Part shown: positions 32,841-64,000 of the stretch, piece after piece
How positions within the stretch are numbered: position 1 is the first letter of the stretch
Layout of the letters: each line of letters begins with the position of its first letter
NCBI RefSeq assembly: GCF_042242105.1
Contig: NC_092028.1
Coordinates: 10,215,338-10,279,337, forward strand
Direction: 5' to 3'
Length of the DNA: 64,000 nucleotides
Origin: Pempheris klunzingeri
Lineage: Eukaryota > Chordata > Actinopteri > Acropomatiformes > Pempheridae
Translations under genes and position numbers: made by a program
Notes under the pieces: generated by a model
Databases searched by the model: none
Seen by the model: the letters and a program-made list of their open reading frames with translations, nothing else
Told to the model about the DNA's origin: nothing

Positions 32841-35800
32841 TTTTGGTTTTTGTATAGAAAAGTGAACATTGATCTCCTGTCCAGCAGGTGTCAGTCTTCA
32901 ATACTACACAAGCACACTATAGTTTAAGGTTTGATCTCTTGAACCAGCAGTATGACACTTGACCTGTATAGTAGATTATAATGAAATCTGCTGCTAGTAG
33001 AGTCTTGGTGTCTATATGTGTAGAAAACTCAGACTTTAAACTGTTGTCTCACTTTCTGCCTCCCTCATACAGTCTGAGTGCTTTGTGTTGTAGAAGCAGA
33101 CAGACGTTTAACTCCTTGTCCCTGACACACTCCTGCCTGCCGTGTGCTGACAAATATGACTTTTAAAGGATGATATCTTGGGAATGCTAGTGCTCTTTGA
33201 ATTGACTCATCTCAAAATTTTTCAGCCAAAATTAAAACCATTTCAATCACACCTCAGCTGTAGCTCTAAAGTGCCACAAAGAGTAAAAGACACCAAGTTT
33301 GGTGAAATTGACAGGTGGAGTAATGTCTCCACCTGCTGGAGGTAAACCAGAAAGTCTCCATCCTCAGGAGGTCCTCACACCAACAGTGAACACTTCTGCC
33401 CAGGAGGTGTTACAGGGGTTCGCTCTGATATTTGACTGTATGACTGAGCATGGGCACAAGAAGGGACAACAGAACCCTCTTTCAATTGTTTTTAATAGTC
33501 ACTGTGTGTGTGAGTTTAAATTATTTCTACTGAAACATTTGTCCTGTAGAAATGTTTTTTTTTTTCCCTTTTTTGTTACTCATCTCATCACTCTACCTAT
33601 TTGGGGGTCCTCAACCCTCAGTTGCTTACAATTCATAGGACACAAAAGACAAAATGACAGGAAACGGTTTATTTTCAAACATTCATATTTACTAGGTTTG
33701 GTGTATCATGTAGAGTCATGATTCTATCAGGATTTCCACCAAAAAGAAGTGACCAGGACGTCCCTACGACTGAGCTTTAAGACGTTCCAACAACATGTAT
33801 ATAAGTCACCTCAGATTGGCACACAGGCTCTGTTGTTGAGGCCCCGTAACCCCTCGGGCCCCTGGACCTTTGGCAGTAGTGTATTTAACACAAAGTGTGT
33901 TTTACTAATGTTGAAGCTTACAGAGAAGCTACAGAAGCTTAAGAGGACCCACGTGTGTCACGGTAGAACTGCTGCTCCGCCTAATTCACACCTGTAATCA
34001 AAGACTGAAACGTGGTCACAGGTCACCCCCCCCCCCACAGTGATCGTAGATTAGAGCTCTGGGTGAGCAGGAGTGCTGTGGGCGCGGCTCATTTAAATTG
34101 CTTTCTACATATTTACAGAATTGTGGCCTTGAAGTATGTGTGGAACACTCTGTTGAGCGTTCTTCAATACATTAGTCAGAGAATTGCTTTTTCGTCCAGA
34201 TATATGAGGACCGAACCCTGCTGCTGACACCACTGTTTATAGAGATGATCATTACATTTACAGTATCAAAAACATGTTATGCTTGAAGAAACTCTCTTTT
34301 TTCAGGGGAAAAAATGTGGGCGTGATCGCAGGGGGACAAACATGCTTATCTCAGCTGGGTTGCACAATGTGGAACTTAAACAGGTGGGCTGTGCTTGATA
34401 GAAGTACAAGGGTGGACAAAATAACACGAACACCTGTACCATATGCTGTAAACTTTGCAAAAGATCATTAATCATATTTGTAAAGCTTATAAAGTTTCGA
34501 CTATAGTCATTTTTGATTTATCAGTTAGGGAGAGGTGTTGCATTAAGTTGCACAGGTGTTTGTGTTATTGTGTCCAACCCCTCTACACCTTATTTATACA
34601 TGAGGCCCACTACAAGCAACCTACTTCACCCTGCCACATGCTTTCAGTTGCTGTTTGATACATTGTTATAGCCACTTTCGGTACTGCCGGGATCAAAGGT
34701 CAAGGATGATACTACTGCTCTGTGCCATGTGTTTCCTCCTCAATCATAACCCCCCCGCCCCTCTCCTGTCCCATCACTCACTCCTCTCTGTGTGATCTTG
34801 GTTCCTTTTTTACCTTTCTGTTCCTCCTCCTTAATCCCTCCCTGTCACCCTGCAGGTATGTAGGTGTTGGTTTGAGGAGTAACTGCCCTGGGTGTGTGTC
34901 TGACACACCCACCGCAAGCATGAGACGGAGCAGCATGCTGAGCGGAGTTCTTCCCGCTGAGGCGTGAAAGGGTGTAATTGTGCCTCCAACTACCCACCAC
35001 CCTCTTTATTGTGCGCGGTGCATATTTGTGTCTTGTGCTGACACAAACGTACACGCTCACATGAAGTCCCTTACACGCACTGTGGTTTTGAATACTATCT
35101 CTGTTATCAGCGTTTTTTTTAAAGTATGGCAGAAGGCGACATTTGCAATCTCTCACATTAGACCTTGACTCCAAAAGGTGATTTGACAGGGCGTGTTTTG
35201 AAATGAATATGCTCCATCAACTCTGGGTCTTCTTTGGCGTATTGATCCTTTAGGTTGCAGAGTAACTAAATCATTAAAACACATCAGGAGTTGGCTGCAT
35301 TTTGTTAAAATGATCCTGTTTGAAACAAGTACTATTCTCATGCTGTAAAAATCATAACCCACTCGTTTTCTTATTCATACTCCCTTTATCCAAACTTTCC
35401 TGTTGGTCTTTTATTATGTAGCTTATACCAACAAATAGTGATAAATGACACATACAAATCTTAATCAGACGTGTGCTTGTCTTGTCTAAATGACCACCAA
35501 GAGCTAATGATGATCTTTACAGCCAGCCATTGAGTTACTAGCTTCCACCACAATCGTGTGTGGAAGCAATTTTTTTTATTATGTTCTGCCACATCTTGTG
35601 TTGCATGGAGCTATTAGAGCTGATGGCAGAGCTGCAGCTGTCAGACCATCACTATAGGCAGGTGTAGAGTCGGTAAGAAAAAAAAAAGTGTTCAGAAACT
35701 GCAGATAATTCATCTGAGCATTTCTTTTCAGGGTGTCCAGATCACCTGTGTCCAGATCTGGCTTTGAATAAGCACATTTCAAAGCTCCTAGAATATAGGG

Positions 35801-36059
35801 TCAGACTGTGGGCTGTGAAGCGGCAGCAGAGTGGAACAGGTCCGCCCGGTCTGCTCTCCTCCGCTGCTTTTTCCCGACGACACACCTGCTGGGATGGGAG
35901 GAGCTGAGACAGGTGGACGTTCCTTAACTCTTGGGGGGGGGGGACACACACCACAAGAGACAAGAAGGAGTGAGCGGAAAGAGGAGAGGAGAGAGTGAGG
36001 AGTTGGAAGGAACACACGCGGACTCAGATAACACACACAGGCCCGGACAGTCTCCCAAG
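32841..36059. other. ddx5-evpl intergenic region and evpl 5' UTR
   Basis: About 3.2 kb. No coding gene recognised on either strand; open frames are short and without family motifs. The last 120 bases are purine-rich (including a G11 run at about 35932-35942) and probably form the evpl 5' UTR. C-runs occur at 34026-34036 and 34750-34760. Confidence 0.55.
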
Positions 36060-49844
<13,785 letters not shown>

Positions 49845-50167
49845 GATGTACCTTTTTTAGTGCACCAGCTCATGTTTGTGAAAGTGAAGGCACTTTTATT
49901 TATACACTTTTTGATGTTTTTTTTGGTGAAACTGAACATGTGGTTCTGTTTTTGTCAACGGTATTTTTGGGTCTGCTGGAAAGATTAGGGTAATGTTTTG
50001 TTTTATATATTAATTATTTTACAGGATTCTTAAGCTAAATCCTTCTTGGGCTATTAAACTCCATAAGCAGACATTCATTTTTCGGTCCTGTTATTTAAAA
50101 TATCACAACACATAATCAAGAATATTTGTATCTAAATTGAGTTGATTTCAATGATTGAGAGTATTGA
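49845..50167 (+). other. evpl: evpl 3' UTR candidate
   Basis: AT-rich sequence after the stop. An ATTAAA at 50053-50058 is the nearest plausible polyadenylation signal; another AATAAA is at 50440-50445. Confidence 0.45.
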
Positions 50168-50194
50168 GAATCACATGATGGTCTCATGTGATTC
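50168..50194. repeat. Perfect hairpin with TCACATGA arms
   Basis: GAATCACATGA, loop TGGTC, then TCATGTGATTC: 11-bp arms. Each arm contains TCACATGA, an E-box-like octamer. It lies 324 bases after the evpl stop. Confidence 0.7.
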
Positions 50195-50825
50195 GGTGGG
50201 GGATATGGGGGATATACAACTTATGACGCACATCTTTCCATTTCCAGAAACAACTTGCTCCACAAGGCTACACGGTAATATATTAGTATACAATGCTCGT
50301 AAACCCTAGCGAGTCATACGCTTGGAGATGATGGATTAAGGATACAGATTAAATATGACTCATATACAAGCATGTAGTATGTTAAGGTTAACAAGGTCAG
50401 ACGCATGGGGATGACTCTACACGGATGTGGCACGTGTCCAATAAAAGACTGCCTGGGCCAATTCAGGCAGTGAGTGGCGGTTGTCTGTCTGCTGAGCACC
50501 CACTCAGTAGTGGCACAGTGTGCTGCCTTGTCACCGGGTCTAGGTATCACCAGTGCATCTCACAAGAAATGTAAACAAACGTCTAAAATCCCATTTTCCT
50601 GGCAGGGGTGAAAAAATGACATTGGTTGGGGAATTGTGTGAAAGACCCCATCTGGCCCCCCCACTGGAGGTTCCAGTAAATGGAGTTGGTGTGGGAATAT
50701 GTGGCCTACCTGATGGGACGTCTGTCTACCAGATTACCCGGTGACTGGAAGGACTTTGTGGGATTACTGCACATGAGCCTGTCTGGAGGCTGAAGAGGCC
50801 CCACTCTATGTCTCTGGGGTGGGTG

Positions 50826-50864
<39 letters not shown>

Positions 50865-52663
50865 TGTGGGGGGGGCTTCTGATTACTGTCCTTCCTTTTT
50901 CGTTTTTCTCGTTTTTCGTTCTTTTTTAACAAATGTTTTGACAGTTCAGTCTGTTGGCTGGAATCAAATCCTGGACTGTAGGATGTTTCTTTTTCCCCAG
51001 TTTCTCTCGGCAGTGTAATGACCTAAGTGCATGTGTGATGACTGCCTTACTAATAAAAAGCCAAGTAAATTATTACCACAGCATCACATACAGTTCATGG
51101 AAACACAAATGGCACATTTGCACTGACACGTTGCCTGAGTGATGATGCACATGGTAATTGGCAGCCCCTTTTTGTTTTGCTGGATTATTATTGTCATAAT
51201 ACTAGACTGCGGTACTGATGTTTAAACCTTGACAATGAGCATTTGCATATTTGTCTCTTACTCGCTCTTTCTGTAAATGACGATCACGAAGCCTCCTGTG
51301 CCCTGCAATCATGCCAGCACCACATTAGCTAGTATTTAAAGCATTCATATTCAGTGAGCACTGTCCTGTGTTTTCCCTCTACAGTTTAAATGATGGGTCA
51401 GACAAGCATTTTATTACTGCTATTGGAAAATTGTTATCAATGCAAACACACAGAAAAGCACTTAAAAAAAACAATAATAACAACACAAGACAACACAACC
51501 CCTGACATTCTTACAGTAAAATTCATTTACCAAACGTATGCATTGCATACCCTGAAAAAGTTCCTCATTGTGTTTGTCTCGGTGTCTTGCTCTTCATTGG
51601 TTTAAACCCTCCTCTGCCAGAGGAAATAAACTCCAGTAGAGCTCAGACTTCACCGACAGCCAACTGTGCGAAGATGCCAGCTGGCTGCATCAGCTTGAAA
51701 CCAATCATGCTGCAAGCCATCTTCGTTTGGCAGATTTCTGTCTGTAGGAGAAAATGTCATTTTACGCTTTAGGGCCAAAATGAACCTCCACAAAGTCCAT
51801 TTGATTGATAAGATTTACAAGATGATTCTCAGCTTGAAAGAGTTTTGATTCCTGGGATAAAGCATAGTCGATGTGTACTTTCTGTTCTGATTAAATGTCA
51901 GCTGCTTATCAGTGACAAAATACCCCTGATTAGTATCCTGCCCTGTGATGCTGTCACAGTGGATGTTGGGTGTCATGAGGTCCTCATACATCTGGATACC
52001 AACCTGATGGAGTCCAGTCAGTGTTTAAAGTGTAAAATGTGGTGATGATGTGCTGAAATGTTCTCAGTTAATTCTTCCCTCTCAGCTTTAATCTGACTTT
52101 CAATGGAGAATTTCACTGTTGCTTGGTAGCCTACATGCAGTCCTGTGTCAGAGGCTTCGTCCTTTTGGCTTTTGGCTCAGTATATCCGCTGCTGGTGTCA
52201 TAAAAGTATTTGCATCCGACTTCAAACATCCTCACCCCGCTCACAATGTCCTGACGCTAATTGGAGTTCTGGGTCATTTTTGAGGTGACCACTGAGAGCC
52301 GAGTTTGTCCTTCAGAGGAGCGGGAGCTGCTCACCCTGGCACGTTAGTGGATTAGACCTGAGTCGGTGACTGTGTCATGGATTAAAGCGCCATTCAAGAG
52401 CATAATGCTTCCCAGTGGCCCGCCTGAGCGTCCAGAGGTACAGTTCAGAGATACATATTACCACAGAAAGGCTAGGAACCTCTCATTCTAAATAATAGCA
52501 ATAGTGAGGTATCAAAGGGAATGTTTCATTAGATAAACTTGTCACTCAGTGCATATTAACTATTATTTCGTGTTAACGTGTGGTCAAAAATGTGGAATGT
52601 GTTCAAGAGGACGAATCAAATCAAAAACATTCATAATTCATCTTAAAAAACAGTATAAAACAT
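50195..52663. other. evpl-aanat1 intergenic region
   Basis: About 2.5 kb with a TG microsatellite at 50828-50868. No coding gene or RNA gene was recognised; short open frames have no family motifs. Confidence 0.55.
50828..50868. repeat. (TG)n microsatellite
   Basis: About 20 TG units with a single TA interruption, ending in a G-run. Confidence 0.9.
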
Positions 52664-53341
52664 TTTATTGAAATTGTGATTTTGAAACAGACACAAATAT
52701 GAAACAAAACATCACAATACAAAATCTGGCTTCGCAAACTCAAACATGTCTACAAATCTACAGTATACATGTTGGTTTAAGTAAGGTCATTGGATCTGCA
52801 GGCTAACTGATGAGTGAATCCCCTTCTAAATCCTCCAATGTTTTCAACAGCTAAAGCCCCCTAATAGAGCTGCAGGAGCTGCTGCGGTTGAGCGGCTAAA
52901 TCCTGGTCGCTGACGTCAGTCCATAGTTGTGGGAAGCCCAGAGAAGTGCTAAGCAGGAGGCGTCTTACTGTACGGGAACGAATCCAAACGTCTACCACGC
53001 AAATACAACACACCATCAATGTAACGCCATCAGAGGAACTAGTCTACTCCTCTCACAGGGTGATAAACACAGGAGAGTCTAACAAAGGGAACCTGATTAT
53101 ACATAAATACATCACATTACAGTATATAGTACATCCTTTGTGTTTTATTGTACACACTGAGAGAATTTCACACAAGATAGATGGACAGCTTCAGTATAAC
53201 ATCAGAGGAAAAAAGTCAAACAGATTGAGCAGCCACTGAAAACTGACAAACCCTGACATGTCCTACATAGAGTACAACACTGATTTTTAAATGACAGACA
53301 ACCTGTGCAGATATCTCATCTCAGTGACGAAGAGCACCTTG
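52664..53341 (-). other. aanat1: aanat1 3' UTR candidate with polyadenylation signals
   Basis: On the minus strand AATAAA occurs at 53149-53144 and 52669-52664 (TTTATT on the + strand). Either could end the aanat1 mRNA, giving a 3' UTR of about 0.2 or 0.7 kb. Confidence 0.5.
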
Positions 53342-54730
<1,389 letters not shown>

Positions 54731-54829
54731 TTAACTATGTCCATTGTTGCAGTTGTTGCAGTGGTTTTTGTCTCTAGAATGAACTGACAGATAATAGCAA
54801 ATGATTTCCTATGAACCACCACCTCCGGC

Positions 54830-54968
54830 CTATTTATAGCAGGTCTGCGACACTTGTTCAGAGACAGGCACACTGATCCAGGAGCAGCACTGTAGCTGGG
54901 TATAAAAAGTTTTGGCGACGCGCCACTAAAACCTCCATAGTTACAACAACATCTCAAGACACCCAAGT
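54830..54968 (+). promoter_or_regulatory. Candidate + strand promoter and first exon
   Basis: A perfect MEF2 site CTATTTATAG (54830-54839), an E-box CACTTG, a TATA box TATAAAA (54901-54907) and, about 60 bases later, a strong splice donor CCCAA|GTGAGTG (GT at 54967). This is the usual order for a muscle-type promoter with a short non-coding first exon, but no matching downstream coding exon on the + strand was found. Confidence 0.3.
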
Positions 54969-55119
54969 GAGTGCGGCGAAATTAGATGTGCGTCTGTGGA
55001 ACAAGTGGCACAGCGCGCAGACTTCTGCTCCATCACTGCTTTCCAATATTGTATAATAAAACAATTAGGACGGTGGCGTCACTTTCCCAACACCCCGACG
55101 AGGCTGCAGTGACACTTAC

Positions 55120-55300
55120 CGGAGGATGTTAAGGTGTGTGTTGGTGAGGTGTTGTGGACTGACCAGCTCTCCTCCTCCTGCGCCTCTGTCTCACCGCCAC
55201 AGACGCGTCCCTTCATTATGAAGTGATTATTACTATGAGTCACATGATGAAGGATTACACAAGTTGTTTCCACAACTCGGCGCATTACCGACACTTTATC
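55120..55300 (-). other. Possible upstream exon on the minus strand
   Basis: On the minus strand a CpG-bearing segment ends in a strong donor CATCCTCCG|GTAAGTGTC (GT at 55119-55118). A good acceptor, CTGTTGTCCTCGCAG, lies downstream at 54582-54581, before the aanat1 start. A distal 5' exon for aanat1 would fit; the evidence is splice signals only. Confidence 0.25.
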
Positions 55301-55439
55301 TCCCCGCTGACGGACGTTCACGTCGCCTCGCGTTTTTAGAGAGAACGTGACCAATGAATTAACCATTATAGGGTTTTTAGACCCTTAAGATCACAGTGGT
55401 TGTATGTCTGCATCATCAGGGTCAGGAACGACACGACAA

Positions 55440-56090
55440 TGTAAAAGTTCTCTCACCGAAAGTCATGGAGGCAAAATCCTACATGTGTGAAAGTACTGTT
55501 TTAATATATTATTATGTTATTAGATGAATCATACTGATACTTCACTGTTGTAGCTGACCAGGTGGAGCTACTGTAGCTTCAACTACTTCATGTATTGTCA
55601 GGTATTCAGCACAAAGAGGTGAGATGGTCAGTGAGAGGAACCAAAAATCACAGTTCTGCTACATAATTCTGTACTATTTATTTGTCTCTAATCAAATATA
55701 AATGGATTTTTTTTTACCTCTTTGGGTCTTAAACAGGGGATTGCGTTTTATATGTGTGGTAGAAATAAAAAAAGATGATTATGATGTCTCATGATGTGTT
55801 AGAACAGAGGCTGAGGACCAAAATGGGATACTTAAAGATTTTGGTGTAGACTGCATCCATGTGTGCTCTATTTTCTATTATTTACCAGTGAAGTGAAGTT
55901 TTCTTCATCAATACGTTTATCATGTTTTTCCATCTAAAATCTTAATCTTAAGAGTAACTAGCAACTAAAGCTGTTCAGTAACTAGTGGAGTCAAATATAT
56001 TTATGTTTAGTACTTTTCCACCTGACATGCAGAGGAGTACTGGACAGTACTTAAGTGCAGTGCTGGTGTAAATGTACTTTGTCATAATCT
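55440..56090. mobile_element. hAT-like 'tacttaagtaca' repeat copy, diverged
   Basis: Contains GTGTGAAAGTACTG, GAATCATACTGATACTTCAC followed by GTAGCTGACCAGGTGGAGCT, and at the right end GGACAGTACTTAAGTGCAG and GGTGTAAATGTACTTTG. This is the same family as the copies at 26210 and 37248. Boundaries are approximate. Confidence 0.45.
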
Positions 56091-56479
56091 GGGTTGGAAT
56101 GACTGCGTATTTCATTTGGCCTTTTGGCAACAGTCAAGCCTTCTGTCGAGGACAGCGGCATGAACACTTTATAGAAATATCTTCTCATCTATCAGCTTGT
56201 AACCGGGGTGACCTCTGCAGGAGTGGGTGGAGGGGGGGGCGGGCGGGACAGAGAAACCTGAAAATACATCTCCTGCGACACTTCTGCTGAATGTTGGAGT
56301 TCTGGTTGGCTTGTAGACACATCCGAGAGACACGTCATGAATCTGCAGCGTCTCCAGTTCGATTCTTCAGCTTCCGGTCTTTGACAGAAATTCCCAAAAC
56401 AAGGTTTAAAAAGTAAGACCATGCTGTTGTGCTGAATGACATTACTTTTAAAGTTTGAAAGTGGCTGACATTACTAATG

Positions 56480-56800
56480 TGATGGCTCATAACTTATAAG
56501 ATGTACATGTCATCATGATGACCTAATGCATAACTGATCCCGAATCCTGAGCATTTAGAATTCTGAAAGGCGTCTGTACTGTTTACAGGCGAGTTAGAAA
56601 TACAATGTGCGTGAATTGGGCTCCATAGACTTTAATGTATTTTATAGCTCCTAATATCTCATAAACTGTACATGTCATGATAATGAGCATAAGTACAGTT
56701 GATCAATGTGCAATACTGAGCATTCTGAAATACGAATGGAGCTTGTGCTGTATACAGTAGCAGAGATATAAATACAGTTGATGTCTATTGGATTGTTTTT
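56480..56800. repeat. Diverged tandem duplication, unit about 160 bp
   Basis: Two successive blocks share an ordered set of phrases: AGATGTACATGTCATCATGA versus AACTGTACATGTCATGATAA, CCTGAGCATTTAGAATTCTG versus ACTGAGCATTCTGAAATACG, CTGTACTGTTTACAG versus GTGCTGTATACAGTAG, and GTTAGAAATACAATG versus GATATAAATACAGTTG. Confidence 0.55.
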
Positions 56801-58044
56801 AAATCTTAATAACTCAAAAAGTATAAAAGTTATCAATAAGAAAAGTCATAGCACCCATCTACAAAGAATCCCGCACGGTTTGACATATCAATCGTTGTGG
56901 TAACATAGAGGCTGTAAGAGGACATACAAATCAAAGAAAATCAGTTTCCCACTAATATCTCATTACATATGCAAATTTATGAATATTTTACGAAAATACC
57001 TTCATGTAATTAGGCATGGTTCAATATATGAACAGTATATGTGGCATAAATGGGTTTTGAGTTTCGAGTGAGCGGAAAAAAAAGGCACAGAAGAAGAAGG
57101 AGGAGTAAGCAAAAGAAACATGCGTGTGTTTGCTGCTTTCAGCACTCACACCAAATAATTACAAGTCAACACTGACCTACTGTCAAACATCTGAGAAACC
57201 AATATTGTCAAAAGAGCAACGGTTTGTAGCACTGAGGCAGCTTACAGTCACATTTCTATATTCATATGCAAGCAAACAATCCCAGCATAGGATTGGAAAA
57301 ATACTATTTAGTTACAGCTCAACTAATATGACTAAACTGAATCATATGATGGACATACTCTAGATTGAAGGCAGATGGAAAAATAAAGTCAGAAGGTTGT
57401 TACTGTCAGCACGAACTGTTCCTTTAAAATATTGCAAGGCTATTATTTTAGCATTTGGAAGCATTTGTAACAGCTAAATACTGGTCCGATGGAGGATGAC
57501 GATCCTCCAGACACACGAGCACTCACTGACTTATGAGCAGAACTCAATCAGGAGATTTTTACGTATTTCTAAAGTGTGCATGAATGGATTAGGGGCTTTT
57601 TAGTTGACAAAATATGCACACGAGCAATTTATGCAAATTTTTGAAAAAAAAAAAACACCTCTATCTGTGATATAGCTTATCTCCCACTCAGGTTACTGAA
57701 GTAGTCTAGACTCAGCTCAGGATGGGAGTTGGTATTAAACAGCCCTGCAGCTGGACAAGGAGGGGTAAGGCAGAGTAGTGCTTCTTAAGTGGGGGGCTAG
57801 AGAGAGCGTTGGGGGTCCAACTGCTGGTGTGTGCTGGGGTTTAAGGGTGCAGAAGTAAGGTCAGGAATACAGGATTTCTCTTGCTTGGATCATGCTGTGT
57901 GTGTTGGGAGAGAACAGATCTACCCAGATGCGGGCTAGAGGGGCGAGAAGAGGCTCTCTATTGAAGCTGGGAAGGTTTGAGTGTTTCTGCTGGGTTGAGT
58001 GATGATGCGTAGAGAGGAGAGCGAAAGTTAAGGCTTTTCTTCTT
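56801..58044. other. Intergenic sequence and probable myh10 3' UTR
   Basis: About 1.2 kb, AT-rich to about 57650. The part nearest the myh10 stop is presumably its 3' UTR on the minus strand. No convincing polyadenylation signal was identified. Confidence 0.45.
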
Positions 58045-63311
<5,267 letters not shown>

Positions 63312-64000
63312 CTGTTAACCGTAGAGAACGATGAAGACCATGTAACGAAATCTCAGGTGGAAAGTGGGCCCAATACTGATATTGGAAAAATGAAACCTGG
63401 AAGCTCAATGAAATTTTCCACTAAAATAAAGTTAGAGAAAAAATAAATACAAATTTTAGCTACTCGTTCATTTTACTTATATGCCTTAAACAAGTTATGA
63501 ATTATGATTTATTGATGCCAGTATGCCTCCCAGTATAATAATTCTGATTGTTGACTTCTTTGCCTGCCTGCCTTGTTTAAAAACATTAAGATAATCTCTG
63601 ATGCGTACAGACTCCACTGGGTGGCAGCAGAGACAGATAGTATGCTGTAAAGGCCTCTTATCTGCATAGTCTCATACTTACAAATGTACAACAGCACACA
63701 AATTACACAAAGAACACTAATGATAGAGAAATATCGCAAACTAATTCCAATGCAGTGAGAGTAAGTGAATAAATACAGGCAGCATGTCAGAGGGGAGCAC
63801 AACAATAAGTTAAAGCTCAGAGGCTACTTTTGTCTTTTTTTTTTTTACAAGTTGATAAGATCACTGCCATACACTGGTCTGCTGTGTAATCGGCCCAATA
63901 AAATCCAGTCCATATAAAATGGCAGGTGTGAATGCATCATGTAGCAGTGTTTAGGTTGATGACCATTCTGTACAGCTATGCAGCACTTATCTCAGGCTGA
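63312..64000 (-). other. myh10: myh10 intron running to the window edge
   Basis: AT-rich sequence without exon signal; the next upstream myosin rod exon lies beyond 64000. A T10 run is at about 63836-63846. Confidence 0.7.

Noticed and set aside
33299-33721. 140-codon open frame between ddx5 and evpl
   Set aside because: Low-complexity, no recognised domain and no supporting splice context; probably chance.
50553-50744. Short + strand frame in the evpl-aanat1 interval
   Set aside because: No family motif and no flanking splice signals that fit.

Overview
The window is vertebrate nuclear DNA, almost certainly from a ray-finned (probably spiny-rayed) fish. The evidence is compact GT-AG introns, dense CA/TG and CT/AG microsatellites, several fish-typical dispersed repeats (Rex1/Babar-like and L2/Maui-like LINE tails, 'tacttaagtaca' hAT-like repeats, an L1-like LINE), and a fish-type arylalkylamine N-acetyltransferase.

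Layout: (1) 1-3178, a decayed L1-like LINE carrying a nested 238-bp retroelement; it lies in an upstream intron of the next gene. (2) 5470-23195 (+), the 3' part of smurf2, a C2-WW-HECT E3 ubiquitin ligase; the first exons are left of the window. (3) 27455-32502 (+), complete ddx5 (p68 DEAD-box RNA helicase), 13 coding exons and 617 codons, with one strikingly long intron splitting helicase motif V. (4) 36060-49844 (+), complete evpl (envoplakin), 22 exons and 2031 codons, the last exon being 3.5 kb. (5) 54493-53342 (-), complete aanat1, 3 coding exons and 226 codons, with an unexpected C-terminal extension. (6) 63311-58045 (-), the 3' half of myh10 (non-muscle myosin heavy chain IIB), 15 exons encoding the distal rod and tailpiece; its 5' part is right of the window.

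Exon boundaries were read by eye from GT/AG signals, and in all five genes the joined exons keep one open frame with lengths close to the mammalian proteins. These are separate housekeeping or tissue genes, not an operon: TGF-beta/BMP signal turnover (smurf2), RNA remodelling (ddx5), cornified-envelope/desmosomal scaffold (evpl), melatonin synthesis (aanat1) and cytokinesis/cell contractility (myh10). As I recall the human map, all five orthologues lie on chromosome 17, so the window looks like a conserved linkage block. cep95 and polg2, which flank DDX5 in human, are not found here.

I found no obviously new multi-gene system. The most interesting signals are regulatory: a perfect TACTAAC branch site 104 nt upstream of the ddx5 exon-12 acceptor with no AG between; an in-frame 48-nt cassette exon in smurf2; a possible remnant divergent promoter upstream of ddx5; a composite repeat present twice in opposite orientation; perfect hairpins near evpl; a MEF2/TATA/splice-donor arrangement on the + strand between aanat1 and myh10; and two splice acceptors whose pyrimidine tracts are microsatellites.
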